Positions 44,532 to 53,452 are shown, numbered from the stretch's first letter. The stretch is 64,000 nucleotides of DNA from Chitinophagaceae bacterium (GCA_009996675.1 JAACZQ010000009.1:1-64000), one strand, 5' to 3'. Numbers and translations are program-made. Notes: generated by a model not told the origin, from the letters alone.

Positions 44532-44632
44532 AAAAGTTTTGGCTAATAATTATAGCTTGATATTCAACGATTTGCAAGACTGGAAAGAAAGCCGGATATT
44601 GGTAAGGCAATGCTGTCGCAAATTTTACGCAC

Positions 44633-45343
44633 ATGAAATCATCGGTTAAAGACAAAATCATCGGAATTTCTATCGATAACAGCTCACTGGTGGATAAGGT
44701 AGAGAGTAGTCTGGTGGAGTTATTGCAACAGAAGAAACTGAAAGTTGGGGATTCCATTCCAAAAGAAATTGAACTGGCAGAAATGCTTGGCGTAAGCAGA
44801 ACCGTGATCCGCGAGGCATTGCTTCGCCTGCGAATGATGGGATTGATCGAATCCAAGAAGAAAAAAGGATCCGTGATTACGAATCCGGATCTATTCGGCA
44901 ACATGAGTAAGAGCATGAACCCACATATCCTGGATCAGGATACACTGAAAGATATGTTCGAATTACGCCTGGTACTGGAGGTTGGAATGGCTGACCTGCT
45001 TTTCAACAGAATTAAGAAAACAGATATAGAAGAACTGCGGCAGATTGTAGAGAATGAACCACCGGTTACACAATATCACTTATTCAATATTGAACATGAG
45101 ATTGCTTTTCATGGTAAACTGTATGAAATTACAGGTAACAATGCCATGAAAAAATTTCAGAAAATGTTACTCCCCATTTTTGACTATGTACACCAAAGTG
45201 GACTACTAAAAAAACAGCCGCTGTTCGAAACCTTCGTATCCCACAAAGGCCTTGTTGATATATTAGATACAGGTACCGTAGATGATTTCAGAATGGGCAT
45301 GCGCAATCACCTGGAAAATCATTTCCGCAGAATCTTTGGATAA
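44633..45343 (+). CDS. GntR family (FadR subfamily) regulator of the sialic-acid locus
   Basis: 236 residues. N-terminal winged HTH (about 20-85): VGDSIPKEIELAEMLGVSRT and VIREALLRLRMMGLIESKKKKG. The C-terminal FCD effector domain has metal-binding type helices: FELRLVLEVGMADL, NIEHEIAFHGKLYEITGN and FVSHKGLVDILD, with the Asp/His pattern of FadR-C proteins. In related systems a sugar acid or its amino-sugar product relieves repression. It is divergent from the nine-gene operon and shares the 174-bp region with the inverted-repeat operator. Probable role: a NanR-like repressor. The ligand is unknown, Neu5Ac or ManNAc being likely. Confidence 0.88.
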   Translation: MKSSVKDKIIGISIDNSSLVDKVESSLVELLQQKKLKVGDSIPKEIELAEMLGVSRTVIREALLRLRMMGLIESKKKKGSVITNPDLFGNMSKSMNPHILDQDTLKDMFELRLVLEVGMADLLFNRIKKTDIEELRQIVENEPPVTQYHLFNIEHEIAFHGKLYEITGNNAMKKFQKMLLPIFDYVHQSGLLKKQPLFETFVSHKGLVDILDTGTVDDFRMGMRNHLENHFRRIFG

Positions 45344-45536
45344 AGTCCCGATCCGGCATTTTGCACAACAGACACAGATTGTGCAAAACATTTATATCGT
45401 GTAATAAACCGACAGTTTTTATTTACATACCCACCTTTCAACCAGCCTACGAAGGCTTTTGTACTTTATTGACTGCATATCTGCCTGCGACTTTGCACTT
45501 TTAGGTTGCATCATAAACAGCTATAAAACTATTCCC

Positions 45537-48005
45537 ATGCGCTTTTTAACGCTTTTCGCAGCGCTATGCTTTGCTACTATGCAGGCATCCGCCCAGGCAG
45601 AAACTCCCCGCATTTCCGGTTCGGTTACAGATGGTCAGGGTAAGGGCCTGGCTTCAGCCACCGTTTCTTTATTAAACAGCAAAGATTCTTCACTGACCAA
45701 ACTGGCTGTGTCCAATGAATCGGGGGCATTTGAACTGGTGAGTATTAAGCCCGGTAATTACCTGGTATCGGTATCACTGATTGGGTACCAGAAATATGTC
45801 AGTGCTAAATTCAGCTATACCGGGAACGAATACCGCTTGCCCGCCATTGGTCTCCAGGCCAGTGCCGGTAAGATCAATGAGGTAACCGTTTCAGCCCGTA
45901 AGCCTTTCATTGAAAATAAGATCGATAAAACCATCATCAATGTAGAAGCCTCTCCCACCAATGCCGGTGCCAGCGCCATGGAAATCCTGGAAAAATCGCC
46001 GGGTGTGAGTGTGAGCAATGAAGGCAATATCAGCTTGCGCGGCAAAGCCGGTGTGATTGTAATGCTGGATGGTAAACCCACTTATATGTCTGCCACAGAT
46101 CTGGCTAACTTATTGCGTAATATGCCCGCTGCAGAACTGGATGTAGTGGAAATTATGACCAACCCCTCTTCCCGTTTCGATGCATCGGGAAACTCAGGCA
46201 TCATCAATATCAAAACCAAGAAAGGTCGCAACAATGGCTTCAATGGTAATTTTACCCTGGGTGCAACGGCCAGCCTGTTCAAACCGGAAGATGCTCTCTA
46301 TGTAATTCCCAAATCACAGAATAGCTTTAATTTCAACTATAAACACAACAAGCTTAATTTCTTCGGCTCTTACCTGCCAAATTTCTTCCGCGGCCGTCAA
46401 AATCTCAGCCTCCAACGTAATTTTTATGATAACATGGGTAATCCCAACGGTTCTTCGGAGCTCTTAACACGTTTCCGCTTCGGCAATTTCAACCAAACCC
46501 TTCGTTTGGGTCTCGATTACCAGGCCAATAAGAAAAATGTATTCGGTGTGGTGATCAGTGGCTTTTCCTTTGAAGGACGCCCCACACCCTATACCAGCTC
46601 CACCATTAAAGACAATAATGGTAATATCTTATCGCAGCTGATATCCAATACCAAAAATATTTCCAGCTTCCGCAATTTCACCGGTAACCTCAACTGGAAA
46701 CACAGTTTTGATTCCACCGGCCGCGAGCTTACAGCCGACCTGGATTATGTAACTTATAACAATACTTCTGATTTAACACTCACTACTGATGCATTCAACG
46801 GCAGTGGCAACCAGATAGGCTCTACTATTTTGCTTAAAGGACACCTGCCCTCTTTAATTAATATCTGGTCATTGAAGTCAGATTATGTACAGCCCTTTAA
46901 AAATGGCCGTTTGGAAGCAGGAGTTAAAAGCAGTATCGTAACCAACGACAATGAAGTACAGTATACGCGTCAGTTGCCTGATAAAAGCTGGATCCCCGAC
47001 AACAGATCCAACCATTTCATTTACAAGGAAAATATCAATGCAGCCTATATAAACCTCAATAAGCAGATCGGTAAATGGTCGCTGCAAGGTGGACTGCGTA
47101 TTGAAAATACCATTGCAGAAGGCAAGCAGGTGTCGAATGACTCCACTTTCAAACGCAATTTCACCAACCTGTTCCCAACCGCTTTTGTGAGTTATGCTTT
47201 TGATAAAAAGAACCAGCTCACGCTTTCTTATGGCAGGAGAATCACCCGACCCAATTACCAGGACCTGAATCCTTTTACTTTCTTCCTGGATTCATTGACA
47301 TACCGTGTAGGAAACCCTTATCTCTTACCCCAGTTCACCCACAATGTGGAATTATCCTATGCATATCAGTCACGCTTCATTGTTACCTTAAATGTGAACA
47401 GCACCAACAATGTGATTTCACAGATCCTCCGGCAGAATTCGGTGGATAAGATCACGTATAATACCAGTGAAAACGTAGCCCGTTTTTCCAATGTGGGTAT
47501 ATCCATCACGGCGCCGGTACGTTTCAATGCCTGGTGGTCGGCCAATTTCTTCACCAATATTTTTAATAACCACTACAAAGGCATTTATAATACCGAACCA
47601 CTGGATGTATCCTATACTTCCTTTGCGGTAAATATTTCCAACAGTTTTGTATTGAATAAAAAGACCGGATGGAATGGCGAAATCAGCGGCTTCTATCGAC
47701 ACAAAAATGTAGATCAGCTTACCGTATTCGACCCGGTTACATTCCTCACGCTCGGCGTACAGAAGCAGGTATTACAGGGTAAGGGGTCACTGCGTTTCAA
47801 TATACGTGATCCCTTTGCCTGGCAGCAGTTTAAAGGACAGGTGCGTTACAGCGATGTGGATGTAAGGCCCCATGCCAAACCAGATGCCCGTTCGGTAACC
47901 CTAACTTTCTCCTACCGTTTTGGTAAGAATACCCCCGGTTCTCAACCCCGTCGCCGTAACAATGGGGCACAGGAAGAACAGGGACGTGTAGGTCAGGGCA
48001 ACTAA
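45537..48005 (+). CDS. TonB-dependent outer-membrane receptor (carboxypeptidase-regulatory type)
   Basis: 822 residues from the ATG at 45537, directly before the signal peptide MRFLTLFAALCFATMQASAQ; the frame opens at 45459. A CarboxypepD_reg-like beta domain (about 25-105, GSVTDGQGKGLASATVSL), a plug (DKTIINVEASPTNAGASAME, LRGKAGVIVMLDGKP) and a barrel ending FGKNTPGSQPRRRN follow. This is the outer-membrane beta-barrel family (OMP_b-brl_3) of Bacteroidota. There is no SusD partner. The substrate is unknown, and a link to the sialic locus upstream is not evident. A strong terminator ends the gene. Confidence 0.88.
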   Translation: MRFLTLFAALCFATMQASAQAETPRISGSVTDGQGKGLASATVSLLNSKDSSLTKLAVSNESGAFELVSIKPGNYLVSVSLIGYQKYVSAKFSYTGNEYRLPAIGLQASAGKINEVTVSARKPFIENKIDKTIINVEASPTNAGASAMEILEKSPGVSVSNEGNISLRGKAGVIVMLDGKPTYMSATDLANLLRNMPAAELDVVEIMTNPSSRFDASGNSGIINIKTKKGRNNGFNGNFTLGATASLFKPEDALYVIPKSQNSFNFNYKHNKLNFFGSYLPNFFRGRQNLSLQRNFYDNMGNPNGSSELLTRFRFGNFNQTLRLGLDYQANKKNVFGVVISGFSFEGRPTPYTSSTIKDNNGNILSQLISNTKNISSFRNFTGNLNWKHSFDSTGRELTADLDYVTYNNTSDLTLTTDAFNGSGNQIGSTILLKGHLPSLINIWSLKSDYVQPFKNGRLEAGVKSSIVTNDNEVQYTRQLPDKSWIPDNRSNHFIYKENINAAYINLNKQIGKWSLQGGLRIENTIAEGKQVSNDSTFKRNFTNLFPTAFVSYAFDKKNQLTLSYGRRITRPNYQDLNPFTFFLDSLTYRVGNPYLLPQFTHNVELSYAYQSRFIVTLNVNSTNNVISQILRQNSVDKITYNTSENVARFSNVGISITAPVRFNAWWSANFFTNIFNNHYKGIYNTEPLDVSYTSFAVNISNSFVLNKKTGWNGEISGFYRHKNVDQLTVFDPVTFLTLGVQKQVLQGKGSLRFNIRDPFAWQQFKGQVRYSDVDVRPHAKPDARSVTLTFSYRFGKNTPGSQPRRRNNGAQEEQGRVGQGN

Positions 48006-48021
48006 TTAATTTTCAATTATT

Positions 48022-48057
48022 AAAAGCCGGTTGGATGAGTTGTCCAACCGGCTTTTT
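48022..48057 (+). terminator. intrinsic terminator after the TonB-receptor gene
   Basis: The arms 48022-48035 and 48043-48056 are a perfect 14-bp inverted repeat (AAAAGCCGGTTGGA/TCCAACCGGCTTTT), ending in a T-run. It can also serve as a bidirectional terminator. Confidence 0.85.
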
Positions 48058-48142
48058 GATTCATTTTATCGTTTTTTTCACATTCCCGGCTTTATACGGC
48101 CTCATAATTGCGTGTCTTAGTTTAGAACCAAACACTGAACCG

Positions 48143-48451
48143 ATGCAACATTACACACTCCAGACACGTTTTGTGACCCGCGAATCCATGGGTAACCGCC
48201 TGCTGAATATCCTGCAACAGACTTATAATATCATCGCTTATGCCCATGGCTGTCATTTATACCTCATCAACCAGGATTCGGAAGACAGCGACTACATACT
48301 GGTAACCGAACTCTGGGATTCTCAGGAAAGCCATGCGATTTCACAAAGCCTGGATCGTTGCAAAGAACTGATGTCGCAGGCCAGTCCGCTCCTGGCTGCC
48401 GAACCCGAAACCAGGGTCCTCCGCGCCGTAGCCGGTAAGGGGTTGATTTGA
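48143..48451 (+). CDS. putative antibiotic-biosynthesis-monooxygenase-like (ABM) protein
   Basis: 102 residues from the ATG at 48143. An alpha/beta ferredoxin-like barrel of the ABM superfamily is suggested by MQHYTLQTRFVTRESMGNRL, AYAHGCHLYLINQDSED, DYILVTELWDSQESHAISQS. Such proteins are dimeric quinol or heme-degrading monooxygenases, or simply stress proteins. The usual His/Asn residues cannot be judged from one sequence. No neighbour gives a hint. Confidence 0.65.
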   Translation: MQHYTLQTRFVTRESMGNRLLNILQQTYNIIAYAHGCHLYLINQDSEDSDYILVTELWDSQESHAISQSLDRCKELMSQASPLLAAEPETRVLRAVAGKGLI

Positions 48452-48459
48452 GATGGCAG

Positions 48460-48615
48460 ATTTCGGATGTCCGATGTCTGATCTCAGATGTCAGATGTCA
48501 GAACTCAGATTTGGGGTTCCGTAATCTGTTATCAGGCCTCATTAACTCCAACTTCAAACCTCCAACTTCAACCAAAAACCATAAACTATAAACTATAAAC
48601 TATAAACTATAAACC
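48460..48615. repeat. intergenic short tandem and interspersed repeats
   Basis: The 188-bp gap before trmB carries TCAGATG-type repeats near 48475-48515, and five tandem copies of the 7-mer ATAAACT (48581-48615, last copy ATAAACC). No open reading frame or hairpin terminator is apparent. Confidence 0.7.
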
Positions 48616-48628
48616 ACCCCCTCATACT

Positions 48629-48636
48629 TACCTTTG
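48629..48636 (+). promoter_or_regulatory. -7 box of trmB with almost no leader
   Basis: TACCTTTG, an exact TAnnTTTG, ends 4 bp before the trmB ATG (48641). The spacing is the same as at 19095. No -33 TTTG is visible. Confidence 0.45.
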
Positions 48637-48640
48637 CAGC

Positions 48641-49360
48641 ATGGGGCATAAAAAGTTAATTCGTTTTGAAGCCATTCGTCAGTTCGGGAATGTACTGGAG
48701 TATCCGAAAGACATGCCGGGTAACTGGCCCGGATTCTTTGGTAATCATAACCCGATTACCCTGGAACTGGCCTGTGGGAAAGGAGAATATGCAGTGGGAC
48801 TGGGTCGCATGTACCCCGATCGTAATTTTCTGGGCATGGATCTCAAGGGTAACCGTATCTGGCGTGGTGCCAAAACGGCCCTGGATGAAGGTTTGAAAAA
48901 CGTAGGGTTTGTGCGTTCGCATATCGATAAGATCACCGATTATTTTGCGCCTGGTGAAGTAGCAGAGATCTGGATCACTTTCCCCGATCCGCAACTCCGG
49001 CTTTCCCGTGCCAAAAAAAGATTAACCCATCCCCGCTTCCTGCGCCTGTACCAGCAGGTTATGGGCACCAATGGACTGGTACACCTGAAAACCGATAGTC
49101 CAGATCTGTACCGGTTTACATTGACCGTTATTCAATTGTTCAAGCTTGAACTCCTCGATCATTCAGATGATGTATACAAACGAGCTGTTGTAGCACCGGA
49201 ATTACAAATCAAAACCTATTACGAGTCACTCGACATTGCGCAGAGCAGCCGTATCCATTATATTTGTTTCAGGCTCAACCAGGCATTACCGGTGGAGCAG
49301 GATGAAATGCTAAAACAACTGATCAGTGAGCAAGCAGCTGAACAATCTCCCACTGAATGA
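48641..49360 (+). CDS. trmB: tRNA (guanosine-46-N7)-methyltransferase TrmB
   Basis: 239 residues. SAM-binding motif ITLELACGKGEYAVGLGRMY, FLGMDLKGNRIWRGAKTA, SHIDKITDYF and the TrmB signature VAEIWITFPDPQLRLSRAKK with HPRFLRLYQQV. It methylates G46 in the tRNA variable loop using SAM. The next small gene starts inside its last codons, giving a 35-bp overlap. The PDPQ in place of PDPW at the active-site loop is a common variant in Bacteroidota. Confidence 0.94.
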   Translation: MGHKKLIRFEAIRQFGNVLEYPKDMPGNWPGFFGNHNPITLELACGKGEYAVGLGRMYPDRNFLGMDLKGNRIWRGAKTALDEGLKNVGFVRSHIDKITDYFAPGEVAEIWITFPDPQLRLSRAKKRLTHPRFLRLYQQVMGTNGLVHLKTDSPDLYRFTLTVIQLFKLELLDHSDDVYKRAVVAPELQIKTYYESLDIAQSSRIHYICFRLNQALPVEQDEMLKQLISEQAAEQSPTE

Positions 49361-49544
49361 GGGCGTAGATTTTTACTACGATGAACATGGTTATGTTGTG
49401 TTCACAGAACAGTATCACCTGAATAAAGGTTACTGCTGTGGGCATGGTTGCCGGCATTGCCCCTATGATTACGAATCGGTTCCCGAACCCCGTCGCAGTC
49501 AGTTACTCGATCAGAAGCGTAGCACTTCCACCCCAAAAGCGTAA
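49326..49544 (+). CDS. DUF5522 small Cys-rich protein
   Basis: 72 residues, start GTG (49326), overlapping trmB by 35 bp. The core GYCCGHGCRHCPYDY is the DUF5522 pattern: four Cys and a His close together, suggesting a bound metal. The early YYDEHGYVVFTEQYHL strand pattern is typical. The function of DUF5522 is unknown; the overlap with trmB hints at a tRNA-related role, but that is only inference. Confidence 0.8.
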   Translation: MSKQLNNLPLNEGVDFYYDEHGYVVFTEQYHLNKGYCCGHGCRHCPYDYESVPEPRRSQLLDQKRSTSTPKA

Positions 49545-49567
49545 ATTGGTTGAATAAATAATAGACT

Positions 49568-49966
49568 TTGCCCAAAAAGCCATCGCGAAAAACCGGAACC
49601 GAAAAGCCACGTACCGTATTACCCACCGGAGCCAGGGATCACTCCTTTTTTGAACAGGTATATGAAGTAGTGCGACTCATTCCCAAAGGACGTGTAACAT
49701 CTTATGGCGCTATTGCGGCCTACCTGGGTTCCCGCATGAGTGCCCGCATGGTAGGCTGGGCTATGAATGGCGCATCACATATCAAACCCAAAGTACCCGC
49801 ACACCGCGTTGTAAACCGCAATGGCATGCTCAGCGGCAAAGCCCATTTTGCTACGCCTACCTTAATGGAAGAATTACTGGCCAAGGAAAAAGTTAAAGTC
49901 AAGGACGATACAATCGTCGACTTTGACAAGAAGTTCTGGGATCCAGCAGTAGAGTTAGTGCTGTGA
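49568..49966 (+). CDS. alkyltransferase-like (ATL/MGMT-fold) protein
   Basis: 132 residues, start TTG at 49568; an in-frame stop just upstream and no ATG before residue 57 leave little choice. The MGMT C-terminal fold is clear: FFEQVYEVVRLIPKGRVTSY, VGWAMNGASHIKPKVPAHRVV, RNGMLSGKAHF. The active-site Cys of PCHRV is replaced by Ala (PAHRVV), so it cannot accept alkyl groups. ATL proteins bind O6-alkylguanine and recruit nucleotide excision repair. It converges on the DUF420 gene. Confidence 0.87.
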   Translation: MPKKPSRKTGTEKPRTVLPTGARDHSFFEQVYEVVRLIPKGRVTSYGAIAAYLGSRMSARMVGWAMNGASHIKPKVPAHRVVNRNGMLSGKAHFATPTLMEELLAKEKVKVKDDTIVDFDKKFWDPAVELVL

Positions 49967-49972
49967 GTTATA

Positions 49973-50013
49973 AGCTGTGAGCTATGAGTTAAATAGTTGT
50001 TTTGCTCACAGCT
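49973..50013. repeat. inverted repeat between convergent genes
   Basis: AGCTGTGAGC (49973-49982) and GCTCACAGCT (50004-50013) are a perfect 10-bp inverted repeat with a 21-nt spacer. It lies between the convergent ATL and DUF420 genes and may form a bidirectional 3' hairpin. Confidence 0.5.
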
Positions 50014-50033
50014 CATTGCCCGAAGCCCATAGC

Positions 50034-50618
50034 TTAGGAATAATAAGGACTAATCATCCAATACACCACTGGCCCGGTAATGGCAACATACAACCACAGC
50101 GGCCAGGTAATTTTAGCCAGTTTTTTATGTTGGGGATATTCACCGGTGAGGGCACGGTAGGCTGTAAAGAGAATAAAAGGCAGAATGATGGCAGCCAGGA
50201 AAATATGGGTACTCAGGATGATGAAATAAACGGTCCGTACACTGCCCACAGCAGCTTTCTCCATATCAGATACAATACCATCGTGATCGGTATCACCAAA
50301 GCGTGCTTCTCCGGCCAGTAAATGGTGGGCAATATAAGAAAGCAGGAAAATCACCGATAAAATGAGGGCTGTAAACATCAGGCGCTTATGCAGCAGGTAT
50401 TGCTTTTGTTTAACAACGATCAGTGCCGCCACCAGTAGAACAGCAATAGTGGCATTGATGAATGCATTGGCTTTGGCAAAAATATGCACATCGAAATTCA
50501 ATCCCAGGTCAAGTTTCACCCGCCCCAGAATCACCACTGCGGTAAATACCACTACAGAAAATATACCAATCAGCCACTTGGCTTCTTTGTCGTTCTTGGC
50601 AATAGAGGGTTGTAACAT
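50034..50618 (-). CDS. DUF420 membrane protein
   Basis: 194 residues, about five helices with conserved His in LSYIAHHLLAG and STHIFLAAIILPF. DUF420 proteins go with cytochrome oxidase assembly genes (CtaM-like in Gram-positives, where the helical protein is needed for oxidase biogenesis). It is the last gene of the respiratory cluster, 47 bp after the SCO gene. Membrane; role in copper or heme delivery to the oxidase is inferred. Confidence 0.85.
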   Translation of the reverse strand: MLQPSIAKNDKEAKWLIGIFSVVVFTAVVILGRVKLDLGLNFDVHIFAKANAFINATIAVLLVAALIVVKQKQYLLHKRLMFTALILSVIFLLSYIAHHLLAGEARFGDTDHDGIVSDMEKAAVGSVRTVYFIILSTHIFLAAIILPFILFTAYRALTGEYPQHKKLAKITWPLWLYVAITGPVVYWMISPYYS

Positions 50619-50665
50619 ATCGGTTCTTAGGGTTGGGTTTCAGATTAATAATGCAGTTGTATCAA

Positions 50666-51478
50666 TCAGCCATTGGTTTTTTTACGTTGACGCAGGTAGA
50701 GTACAAAAAAGATTACCAGCATAACAATGATCAGCCAGAGCCAGGTGAGATCAATGATCTCCATGAATACAGTGCTCTTCTTTTTGGTATCCTTCTCCAG
50801 CATCAGCAGGCCAATATCGCGGGCCAGTTTGGTGAGTGAAGCAGAATCCAGTCCATTATAGTATCCCCGAACATACCGGTCCTTATCGAGTAATACAAAA
50901 CGGGAAGTATGTACGAAATCCGGACTGATGGGTTCATCACTGAATTTATCTACCCGCAGTTCTTCAAAAGCAAACCGGTAAATAGAATCCTTATTACCCG
51001 TGAGCATCCACCAGTTATCATGATTTACGCCAAAACGATCGGCATAGTTTTTCAATACAGTAACCGAATCGTATTCGGGATCAACCGTGAATGATACAAA
51101 CTGAACAATGGAAGTATCAATTTTGTTGCGGACTTCACCGCCCTTGATAAAAGACTGTTGCAGTTTAACCATATTACGCGTCATCTGCGGGCAGATGCTG
51201 CGGCAGCTGGTGAAGAAGAAATCCACCACCATAATTTTACCCGGCTTACCATATAAATGCACGGTATCTCCGAGTTGATTCTGCAGGGTAATATCCGCCG
51301 TTTTATGCCAGATACTGTCGGTGATCATCTTGCCATTCTCCACACGGCTCACCACGGTATCCAACAGGTATTTGCGCGGCATATCCACGGCATTTTCACT
51401 GCTGTATTTCAGTGCCAGGTAACAGATCACCGGTACCAGTACTGCCAGCATCAACCCGAGTATCGCTTTTTTATTCAT
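50666..51478 (-). CDS. SCO1/SenC-family copper chaperone
   Basis: 270 residues. An N-terminal anchor (about 5-23) is followed by a thioredoxin-like domain with the copper motif SCRSICPQM (CxxxC) near residue 93-97 and a later His in FVHTSRFVLLD. A second helix near the C-terminus (about 242-262) is unusual for SCO. It delivers copper to the CuA site of oxidase subunit II. It follows the subunit IV gene but is separated from it by a strong terminator. Confidence 0.9.
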   Translation of the reverse strand: MNKKAILGLMLAVLVPVICYLALKYSSENAVDMPRKYLLDTVVSRVENGKMITDSIWHKTADITLQNQLGDTVHLYGKPGKIMVVDFFFTSCRSICPQMTRNMVKLQQSFIKGGEVRNKIDTSIVQFVSFTVDPEYDSVTVLKNYADRFGVNHDNWWMLTGNKDSIYRFAFEELRVDKFSDEPISPDFVHTSRFVLLDKDRYVRGYYNGLDSASLTKLARDIGLLMLEKDTKKKSTVFMEIIDLTWLWLIIVMLVIFFVLYLRQRKKTNG

Positions 51479-51494
51479 GGTCTCAGTATAAAAA

Positions 51495-51517
51495 AACCAT
51501 CGCCATGAGCGATGGTT
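51495..51517 (-). terminator. intrinsic terminator after the subunit IV gene
   Basis: AACCATCGC and GCGATGGTT (51495-51503, 51509-51517) form a 9-bp stem. On the minus strand it is followed by a run of T. It separates cox subunit IV (stop 51551) from SCO (start 51478). Confidence 0.75.
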
Positions 51518-51550
51518 AGTAAATAAAATTATCGGTATCAGTAACTGATA

Positions 51551-52003
51551 TTAGTGTTTGCTTTCCACCGCTCCTTTATTCTCCGCTGGTTTCTCTCCGG
51601 CACCATGGGTAGCTGCACCATGTTCTTTCTTCTCTACTTTGATGGTGCTCTGCTCACGGTAATGCGGATCGTAAGTATTACGCAGGTTGCGGAATGAATT
51701 ACCATCATACAGGAAGGCAATGATAAACCATACAAACAATGCCAGGGGCACTACGATGGTCATGATCATGTTGCGGATCTCATGTTTCAGGTGCATGAAA
51801 TAACCTACAATATAGAAAGCCTTGGCTAACATGAGAATAACGATGGCTCCTTTAATGGCATTACGCAGGCCATCATGTTCCATGCCAATCATCCAGAAGC
51901 CCAAAGCCAGTTCAACAATTGTTAATACGGTCAGTATGATCGTAACCTTCTTGATCTCGCTGGTACCGTTGCCGTGTGTTTCGTGTGTGGTAGAATGTGA
52001 CAT
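51551..52003 (-). CDS. cytochrome c oxidase subunit IV-type protein
   Basis: 150 residues. Three helices (about 22-42, 55-72, 82-103) of the prokaryotic COX4 type: TILTVLTIVELALGFWMIG and AKAFYIVGYFMHLKHEIR. A charged C-terminal tail of about 40 residues rich in Lys, Glu, Ala and His follows. It stabilises the subunit I/III interface of the oxidase. A second promoter or RNA cleavage point is possible since a terminator follows it. Confidence 0.85.
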   Translation of the reverse strand: MSHSTTHETHGNGTSEIKKVTIILTVLTIVELALGFWMIGMEHDGLRNAIKGAIVILMLAKAFYIVGYFMHLKHEIRNMIMTIVVPLALFVWFIIAFLYDGNSFRNLRNTYDPHYREQSTIKVEKKEHGAATHGAGEKPAENKGAVESKH

Positions 52004-52043
52004 ACAATATCTTGATTAACGTAAACGAATGGTAATGGTTAAA

Positions 52044-52724
52044 TTAAAGCAGGTAGAAACAGGTGAATACGAATACCCATACCAGGTCTACAAAGTGCCA
52101 GTATAAGCCGGCTTTTTCAATCATCAGGTAATGGCCACGCTGTTCAAACTTATCCATCAGGGTCATGATCAGCATAACAATATTGATCACCACACCGGAG
52201 AATACGTGGAAACCGTGGAAACCGGTGATGGTAAAGAAATAGTTGGTGAAATTGGTTGAAGAAGCGGTACCATCAGCATTCAGGAAAGGATTACTACCCC
52301 ACCAGGCACCTTCGTGGAACAGGTGAGTCCATTCCCAGGCCTGACAACCCAGGAAAGCCAGACCACCAATGATGGTCCATATCAGGTTACGCACTACGCC
52401 TTTTTTATCCATCTTATGACCGGCATGTACCGCCAGTACCATGGTAACGGAACTGATGATCAGGATGAACGTCATGATACTCACAAACACCAGTGGTGCA
52501 TGAACGCCTTCCGGTGCAAAAGGAAAACTTCTGAACACTTCGTTGGGGTCAGGCCATCCATTGGTAGAGAAGCGGATGGTACCATAAGAGATCAGGAAAG
52601 CACCAAATGTAAAAGCATCACTCATGAGGAAATACCACATCATAAGTTTGCCATATTCTACATTGAAGGGACTCTTTCCGCCGCCCCACAGTTTGCCGGT
52701 TGTTGCAGTTGTTGTAGTTGACAT
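52044..52724 (-). CDS. cytochrome c oxidase subunit III (first copy)
   Basis: 226 residues and five to six helices. KLMMWYFLMSDAFTFGAFLI, WEWTHLFHEGAWWG, TGFHGFHVFSGVVINIVM and the final YWHFVDLVWVFVFTCFYLL are COX3 family features, with the conserved Glu/His. It is the larger of two adjacent subunit III genes. It carries a 20-residue Thr/Gly N-terminal tail. Helps O2 delivery and proton uptake in subunit I. Confidence 0.9.
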   Translation of the reverse strand: MSTTTTATTGKLWGGGKSPFNVEYGKLMMWYFLMSDAFTFGAFLISYGTIRFSTNGWPDPNEVFRSFPFAPEGVHAPLVFVSIMTFILIISSVTMVLAVHAGHKMDKKGVVRNLIWTIIGGLAFLGCQAWEWTHLFHEGAWWGSNPFLNADGTASSTNFTNYFFTITGFHGFHVFSGVVINIVMLIMTLMDKFEQRGHYLMIEKAGLYWHFVDLVWVFVFTCFYLL

Positions 52725-52802
52725 GATCGTTCTGAAAATTTCGTTTACAAAAATATTGGCTGTTGTTCAAAAAAGGTGCATAAAACCCATTTTTTTCTTG
52801 AA

Positions 52803-53378
52803 CTAGCCGATCCAATTATAGAATACAAACAGGTATATCCATAAAATATCTACAAAGTGCCAGTAAGTCGCTGCCATTTCAACAGGTACACTGGAATACG
52901 ACTTCACCCGCTTATTGAATGCACGGGCAAAAATGACCAGTAAAGCTATTACACCACCCAGCACATGCAGCATGTGCAAACCGGTGATCACCAGCAGGAA
53001 GGAGGCAGCTGAATTGCTTTTAGCGCCTACCAGGGCAATATTCCGGGCTTCCAGGTCGCGGAACCCCAGGTATTGCAGCAGGATAAACAATACACCCAGG
53101 ATCGCCGTAATGGTAATCAGGTTGCGGTAACGCCCCATTTCCCGGGCTTTGAAGGATTTCACAGCCAGGTGTATGGTTATACTGCTGATGATAATCACAG
53201 CAGTGGAATACCAGAATAATACAGGCAGATCAAATTCCAGCCAGCTACTCTGGTTCTTCTTCACAATGTACGCACTCGTTAAGCCTGCAAACGCCATCAC
53301 AATACTCCCCATTGCCACCCAAAGGGTGAACTTATGCGGATGGATGCGTTTGGGTTGGTCTGCGGAACTTGTCATCAT
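52803..53378 (-). CDS. cytochrome c oxidase subunit III (second copy)
   Basis: 191 residues with five helices. KFTLWVAMGSIVMAFAGLTS, TGLHMLHVLGGVIALLV and the final YWHFVDILWIYLFVFY are COX3 features. Shorter than its neighbour and lacking the WEW segment of that protein. Two adjacent subunit III genes are common in Bacteroidota; one may be used as the early-assembly form. Starts MM; either Met is possible. It lies between heme O synthase and the first copy. Confidence 0.88.
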   Translation of the reverse strand: MMTSSADQPKRIHPHKFTLWVAMGSIVMAFAGLTSAYIVKKNQSSWLEFDLPVLFWYSTAVIIISSITIHLAVKSFKAREMGRYRNLITITAILGVLFILLQYLGFRDLEARNIALVGAKSNSAASFLLVITGLHMLHVLGGVIALLVIFARAFNKRVKSYSSVPVEMAATYWHFVDILWIYLFVFYNWIG

Positions 53379-53452
53379 TTTTTACTATTTAAGTTTCCCA
53401 ACGGGAAGGGAAAGGTGAAACGGCTAATTTAACTTTTCACTGCTCTCATTCC

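Noticed and set aside
44459-44632. Anti-sigma/ECF or hybrid two-component control of the SusCD operon
   Set aside because: No FecR, ECF sigma or HTCS gene is adjacent; the only regulator is the FadR-type protein.
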